A DNA stretch of 64,000 nt. Origin: Lentzea nigeriaca. GTDB taxonomy: Bacteria; Actinomycetota; Actinomycetes; Mycobacteriales; Pseudonocardiaceae. The DNA lies in NCBI RefSeq assembly GCF_016907955.1, contig NZ_JAFBCX010000004.1:372001-436000 (forward strand), written 5' to 3'. A program made the translations under genes and the position numbers. How positions within the stretch are numbered: position 1 is the stretch's first letter; the number at the start of each line of letters is the position of its first letter. The notes beneath the pieces are model-generated. The model was not told the origin of the DNA and searched no databases. It was given only the letters and a program-made list of their open reading frames with translations. Positions 61,907-64,000 of the stretch are shown here, one piece after another.

Positions 61907-61988
61907 CAATGACCCCACGTGGGACAACGTGACCGGAGGCGGCGGCTTCGACAATCGGCCCACGTGGGACAACTGGGACAAGAAGTAG
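61800..61988 (+). CDS. RiPP precursor peptide with FDNxPTWDN repeats
   Basis: From TTG 61800, after GGAG at 61787-61790, the frame encodes 62 residues. A helical leader (L-E-T-R-I-L-E-C-R-T-T-L-V-D-L-L) ends near R-P-P. A core with two near-repeats follows, F-D-N-D-P-T-W-D-N (35-43) and F-D-N-R-P-T-W-D-N (50-58), split by G-G-G-G, and ends W-D-K-K. F-D-N and W-D-N are aromatic-x-x triplets like those joined by triceptide maturases, giving four or five candidate ring sites. GC3 is about three quarters here against under half in the overlapping maturase frame, which supports this reading. A shorter start at ATG 61887 is possible. Confidence 0.78.
   Translation: MTNQQQLETRILECRTTLVDLLTRTGRPPMRINTFDNDPTWDNVTGGGGFDNRPTWDNWDKK
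61902..61973 (+). repeat. Repeat pair encoding the RiPP core
   Basis: Two 27-bp units, 61902-61928 and 61947-61973, match at 23 of 27 bases; the changes fall at the third base of the first codon and in the fourth codon. Each contains the palindrome CCCACGTGGG. They encode the two F-D-N-x-P-T-W-D-N segments, so the core probably grew by duplication. Confidence 0.8.
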
Positions 61989-62648
61989 CTAGCCCGCAAT
62001 CGTCAGGCCAGCCTCCTTGGCGAACTGCACACCGAGGAAGCTGGCCTGAACAGCCTCGATCCGCGCGCCTCGCAGCGTCAACAGCCCACTGACATCGCTA
62101 AGCCTGGAGGTCGTGAGGTCGCAGCCGCTCGCGCGAGTCGCCTCAAACTCCACTTGAGGCATCTCGCATTCATCAAAAACGACGTTGGAAAGATCCCCGA
62201 CGAACACCGCTTCACGGAATGAGCACCGACGGAAGATGACAGCGTTCTTCACCTGATCAATCCTGAAGGTCGCGTAGTCGAACCGGCAATCCTCCGCGTA
62301 GATATCCGAAGCTTGCCCCAATGAGACTCGAAGCCCGATCGCCTGACAACGAAGAAAATCCACCCTCCGCGCGATCACATCAGCAAGGACCGCGTTCGCC
62401 AAGTCCACCTCCTCGAACCTGACGTCCGAAAGTTCGAGCGGAGCAAGACGCGATTCCGACAGGTCCACGTCCGACACGAACGCCAACGAAATAGATCCCT
62501 CGCCAGTGACGCCCGACTGATCGCCCTGCCGGACTCGAACCGCTTCGAGTTCGAAGTCACCACGGAACGCGGCCACCTCGTCCGAAAGGTCCTCTTCCTC
62601 GAACGACGGCCGTTGAATCGTCTTGCCCGCGACTTTCAGGAACTCCAT
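61989..62648 (-). CDS. Pentapeptide-repeat protein, possible self-resistance factor
   Basis: The 219-residue protein has repeated A(D/N)(L/F)xx-type steps in its central and C-terminal part (L-S-E-S-R-L-A-P-L-E-L-S-D-V-R-F; D-L-A-N-A-V-L-A-D-V; C-R-F-D-Y-A-T-F-R; C-S-F-R-E-A-V-F), the right-handed beta-helix of the family. Some members mimic DNA and protect gyrase. Its stop abuts the precursor stop with no gap (TAG then CTA), so it belongs to the cassette in position. ATG 62648 was chosen; the frame is open to 62750. Lower GC than the flanks is visible. Resistance is an inference. Confidence 0.75.
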   Translation of the reverse strand: MEFLKVAGKTIQRPSFEEEDLSDEVAAFRGDFELEAVRVRQGDQSGVTGEGSISLAFVSDVDLSESRLAPLELSDVRFEEVDLANAVLADVIARRVDFLRCQAIGLRVSLGQASDIYAEDCRFDYATFRIDQVKNAVIFRRCSFREAVFVGDLSNVVFDECEMPQVEFEATRASGCDLTTSRLSDVSGLLTLRGARIEAVQASFLGVQFAKEAGLTIAG

Positions 62649-62708
62649 GCAGACACAGTAGCGCACTCGACAGGGCAACAAGCCGTACCCGACGAAGTCG
62701 GACACAAA

Positions 62709-62742
62709 AAGCCCTCCGCGCGAACAATGTGACAGAGGGCTT
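62709..62742 (-). terminator. Minus-strand intrinsic terminator or attenuator before the pentapeptide-repeat gene
   Basis: AAGCCCTC at 62709-62716 pairs with GAGGGCTT at 62735-62742 (8 bp, 18-nt loop), and in the minus direction the stem is followed by TTTTTGTG. It lies 60 bp before the start codon, so it would end a transcript coming from the right or act as an attenuator in the 5' leader. Confidence 0.65.
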
Positions 62743-62813
62743 AGCTGCACCTTCTAAAGCATATAGATCAACGGCGCGAATTCTCGCTTCCGACTCACTC
62801 GGGCAGGCTGCGC

Positions 62814-63014
62814 ATGCGCGGTCGGCCGTACGAGCTCTACATGCACGGCAACAACGACACGACGGGTGCGGTGCGCGGTGTGGAGACGGCCACGACCGGG
62901 CTGGGCTGGGAGAAGGCCGCCCAGCACGTGCTCGTCACGGGTGAGCCGTCGAAGGCCGACCTGGAGGCGTGCTGGGAGCTCGGCGCCACCGTCGCGGCGA
63001 CCCTCGCGGACTAG
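62814..63014 (+). pseudogene. 3' fragment of the split flavodoxin-like gene
   Basis: The 66 codons R-G-R-P-Y-E-L-Y...H-G-N-N-D-T-T-G-A-V-R-G-V and T-G-E-P-S-K-A-D-L-E-A-C-W-E-L-G-A-T-V match the C-terminal half of the homologue at 58573 and continue the fragment that stops at 58110. Homology begins at 62814, and bases upstream are unrelated. The ATG is chance or a changed ACG codon, with no ribosome-binding site. It is the second half of the gene broken by the cassette. Confidence 0.8.
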
Positions 63015-63076
63015 CGGCTCCCCCAGCGCCCGGTTCCACCCCAAAGGAGTAGGCGGTTCTCGGTAGCCTTGTGGAT

Positions 63077-63214
63077 AAGAGGGGAGTACCTCTCAAACGG
63101 CGATGTCGTCAGCACGGATCCTCCTTGACAAGAGGATTCCGGTGTCGCCGGTCCGTTGATCTTTCACGGATGAGGGAGACCTCCGGCCTATTCAGCATGC
63201 CTGAATGCCGGAGG
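63077..63214 (+). promoter_or_regulatory. Likely yybP-ykoY (Mn2+) riboswitch
   Basis: The segment has the two most conserved loops of this riboswitch class: GGGGAGTA at 63081-63088 followed by ACCTCTC, and GGATGAGGGAGACCTC at 63168-63183, separated by two helices, one with GGATCCTC pairing GAGGATTCC around 63116-63141. A strong expression-platform hairpin follows (CCTCCGGC 63180-63187 with GCCGGAGG 63207-63214, plus ATTCAG/CTGAAT). A TAGCCT box at 63064 could be the -10. Such elements usually sense Mn2+ and precede TerC, MntP or P-type ATPase genes. Here a small membrane peptide follows. Recognition is by eye. Confidence 0.65.
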
Positions 63215-63273
63215 ACCCTCGTCGTTCCTCTCCAGGAGCCGCGGGAGCACACCGGCGGAATGCAGAGGAACCG

Positions 63274-63396
63274 GTGCTCGACCTTCTCAGCGCACTCAAC
63301 GACACCGCAGGCGTCATCGCCTCGCTGCTGGCCATGGCGCTATCCGTGAAGAGCTACCGCGCCAAGCGCAAGCCGACCGCTGAAGATGACGACTGA
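63274..63396 (+). CDS. Small single-pass membrane peptide behind the riboswitch
   Basis: A 40-residue peptide: L-L-S-A-L-N-D-T-A-G-V-I-A-S-L-L-A-M-A-L forms one membrane helix, followed by basic and acidic residues (K-S-Y-R-A-K-R-K; E-D-D-D). The GTG is preceded by GAGGAA at 63265-63270. An in-frame ATG at 63205 lies inside the hairpin. It is the only frame behind the riboswitch, so its level may follow Mn2+. I know no family for it. Confidence 0.6.
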   Translation: MLDLLSALNDTAGVIASLLAMALSVKSYRAKRKPTAEDDD

Positions 63397-63403
63397 GACT
63401 CAG

Positions 63404-63466
63404 TTGTCCACATGACCCCAGGGTTGTCCACAGCTACTTGTCCCCAACCTGTGGACAACCCTGGGG
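63404..63466. terminator. Perfect hairpin with DnaA-box-like sequences
   Basis: An 18-bp perfect inverted repeat (63416-63433 with 63449-63466, 15-nt loop) lies between two convergent stop codons and is a probable terminator for both. Each arm contains the DnaA-box sequence (TTGTCCACA at 63424-63432; TGTGGACAA at 63450-63458). A third copy lies at 63404-63412 and a one-mismatch copy, TTGTCCCCA, at 63438-63446. Nothing else lies in the gap before 63486. Confidence 0.75.
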
Positions 63467-63485
63467 ATTACCTCGAACGTATGTT

Positions 63486-64000
63486 CTAACGACCCACGGC
63501 GCTCATGTCCGGGTACCGGTCACCGGCGACGGCCGTGGCGGGCACGGCGGTCTCGATCGCGGCCAGGTCGTCCGCCGACAGCTCCAGCGCCGCCGCAGCC
63601 ACGTTCTCCTCGAGGTACTTGATGCGCTTCGTGCCGGGGATCGGCACGACGTCGTCGCCGCGGTGCTGTACCCACGCCAGCGCCAGCTGACCTGCCGTGA
63701 CGCCGCGCTCGGCGGCCAGTGCCCGCAGGTCCTCGACCATCTTCAGGTTCGTGTCGAGGTTGGCGCCGGAGAAGCGCGGCTGACCGACGGCGCGGAAGTC
63801 GTCGGCGCCGAAGTCGGCGGCCGACGTGAAGCGGCCGGTCAGCACGCCGCGGCCGAGCGGCGAGTAGGGCACCAGGCCGATGCCCAGCTCACGGGCGGTC
63901 GGCACGATCTCCGCCTCGATGTCGCGCGACCACAGCGACCACTCGCTCTGCAGCGCCGTGATCGGGTGGACGGCGTGGGCGCGGCGCAGGGTCTCGGCTC
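63486..64000 (-). CDS. Aldo/keto reductase (N-terminal part outside the window)
   Basis: The C-terminal about 170 residues of an NADPH-dependent aldo/keto reductase: [10 protein letters not shown], the cofactor-binding [28 protein letters not shown] and [15 protein letters not shown]. The gene runs leftward, and its first half, with the catalytic Tyr, lies beyond 64000. It probably reduces an aldehyde or ketone, without a known partner. Confidence 0.92.
   Translation of the reverse strand, partial: AETLRRAHAVHPITALQSEWSLWSRDIEAEIVPTARELGIGLVPYSPLGRGVLTGRFTSAADFGADDFRAVGQPRFSGANLDTNLKMVEDLRALAAERGVTAGQLALAWVQHRGDDVVPIPGTKRIKYLEENVAAAALELSADDLAAIETAVPATAVAGDRYPDMSAVGR

Larger units (their letters stand above)
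58111..62813. other. Inserted RiPP cassette splitting the flavodoxin-like gene
   Basis: The 4,703-bp interval lies between the two pieces of one gene. It carries a gene remnant, a divergent full copy of the broken gene, an XRE-TPR regulator, two small genes, a radical SAM maturase, a precursor peptide and a pentapeptide-repeat gene. By eye its 61.3-62.7 kb part is less GC-rich than the flanks. Near-identical words ATGAGCGGT (58102-58110) and ATGCGCGGT (62814-62822) bound it, but I see no integrase, transposase or att site. It most likely came by transfer and homologous or microhomology-mediated recombination (inference). Confidence 0.65.

Noticed and set aside
58111-62813. Cassette as a complete integrative element or prophage
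   Set aside because: No integrase, recombinase, transposase, tRNA target or phage gene was seen; only the interruption and gene content support transfer.

Overview
The window is high-GC DNA with GTG/ATG starts, many ATGA/GTGA start-stop overlaps and typical actinomycete families (type VII-secretion proteins, EspG, DUF3558 lipoprotein, MeaB/MutAB, acyl-CoA carboxylase with an epsilon subunit, GtrA, Ser/Thr kinase). It is most likely a chromosomal segment of a Pseudonocardiaceae-type actinomycete (Lentzea/Saccharothrix/Actinosynnema neighbourhood; inference). Much of it follows, in rearranged blocks, the gene set I know from the Mycobacterium tuberculosis Rv3274c-Rv3308 region: fadE25-purE-purK, PH protein-birA, accD5-accE5-maf-accA3, lpdA, glpD2, amiB1-amiA1, a purine nucleoside phosphorylase and pmmB.

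Layout. 1-3.3 kb: partial SRPBCC gene, tiny secreted peptide, frameshifted RelA/SpoT-type synthetase, and a GntR regulator plus zinc-ribbon protein with three related operator-like sites. 3.3-9.3 kb (minus): fadE25, purE, purK, a YtrA-type regulator/ABC operon and a degenerate GGDEF protein. 9.4-15.8 kb: a sigma factor fused to an anti-sigma zinc finger and ectodomain, two GtrA paralogues, a two-component system and hisN. 15.8-19.3 kb (minus): a type VII toxin operon (YbaB-like, WXG100-like, TNT-type polymorphic toxin, putative immunity). 19.4-33.4 kb: MaoC, GNAT, HMG-CoA lyase, PH protein, birA, acyl-CoA carboxylase subunits, MFS pump, Maf, a cation symporter behind a Cys/Arg leader peptide, a MITE-like palindrome, DUF1707, HAD and GNAT proteins. 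33.4-36.4 kb: lipoprotein plus WXG/PPE/EspG set. 36.6-47.4 kb: gamma-glutamylcyclotransferase, lpdA, a decayed and an active-site-altered sortase, glpK-glpF/glpD and two M20 amidohydrolases. 47.5-57.9 kb: meaB-mutB-mutA, receptor Ser/Thr kinase, purine nucleoside phosphorylase, pmmB, methyltransferase and small unknowns.

57.9-63.0 kb is the most unusual part. A flavodoxin-like gene is split: its 5' part lies at 57907-58110 and its 3' part at 62814-63014. Between them is a 4.7-kb cassette with a full-length divergent homologue of the broken gene, an XRE-TPR regulator, two small proteins, a radical SAM/SPASM maturase, a precursor peptide with two FDNxPTWDN repeats (probably a three-residue-cyclophane RiPP, or triceptide) and a pentapeptide-repeat protein that may give self-protection. 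Just downstream are a likely yybP-ykoY (Mn2+) riboswitch in front of a 40-residue membrane peptide, and a perfect 18-bp hairpin holding DnaA-box-like sequences. A truncated aldo/keto reductase runs off the right edge.

Starts were chosen by eye from ribosome-binding sites, overlaps and domain boundaries. No database search was run, so family names rest on recognised motifs. I saw no tRNA, rRNA, CRISPR array or complete insertion sequence.
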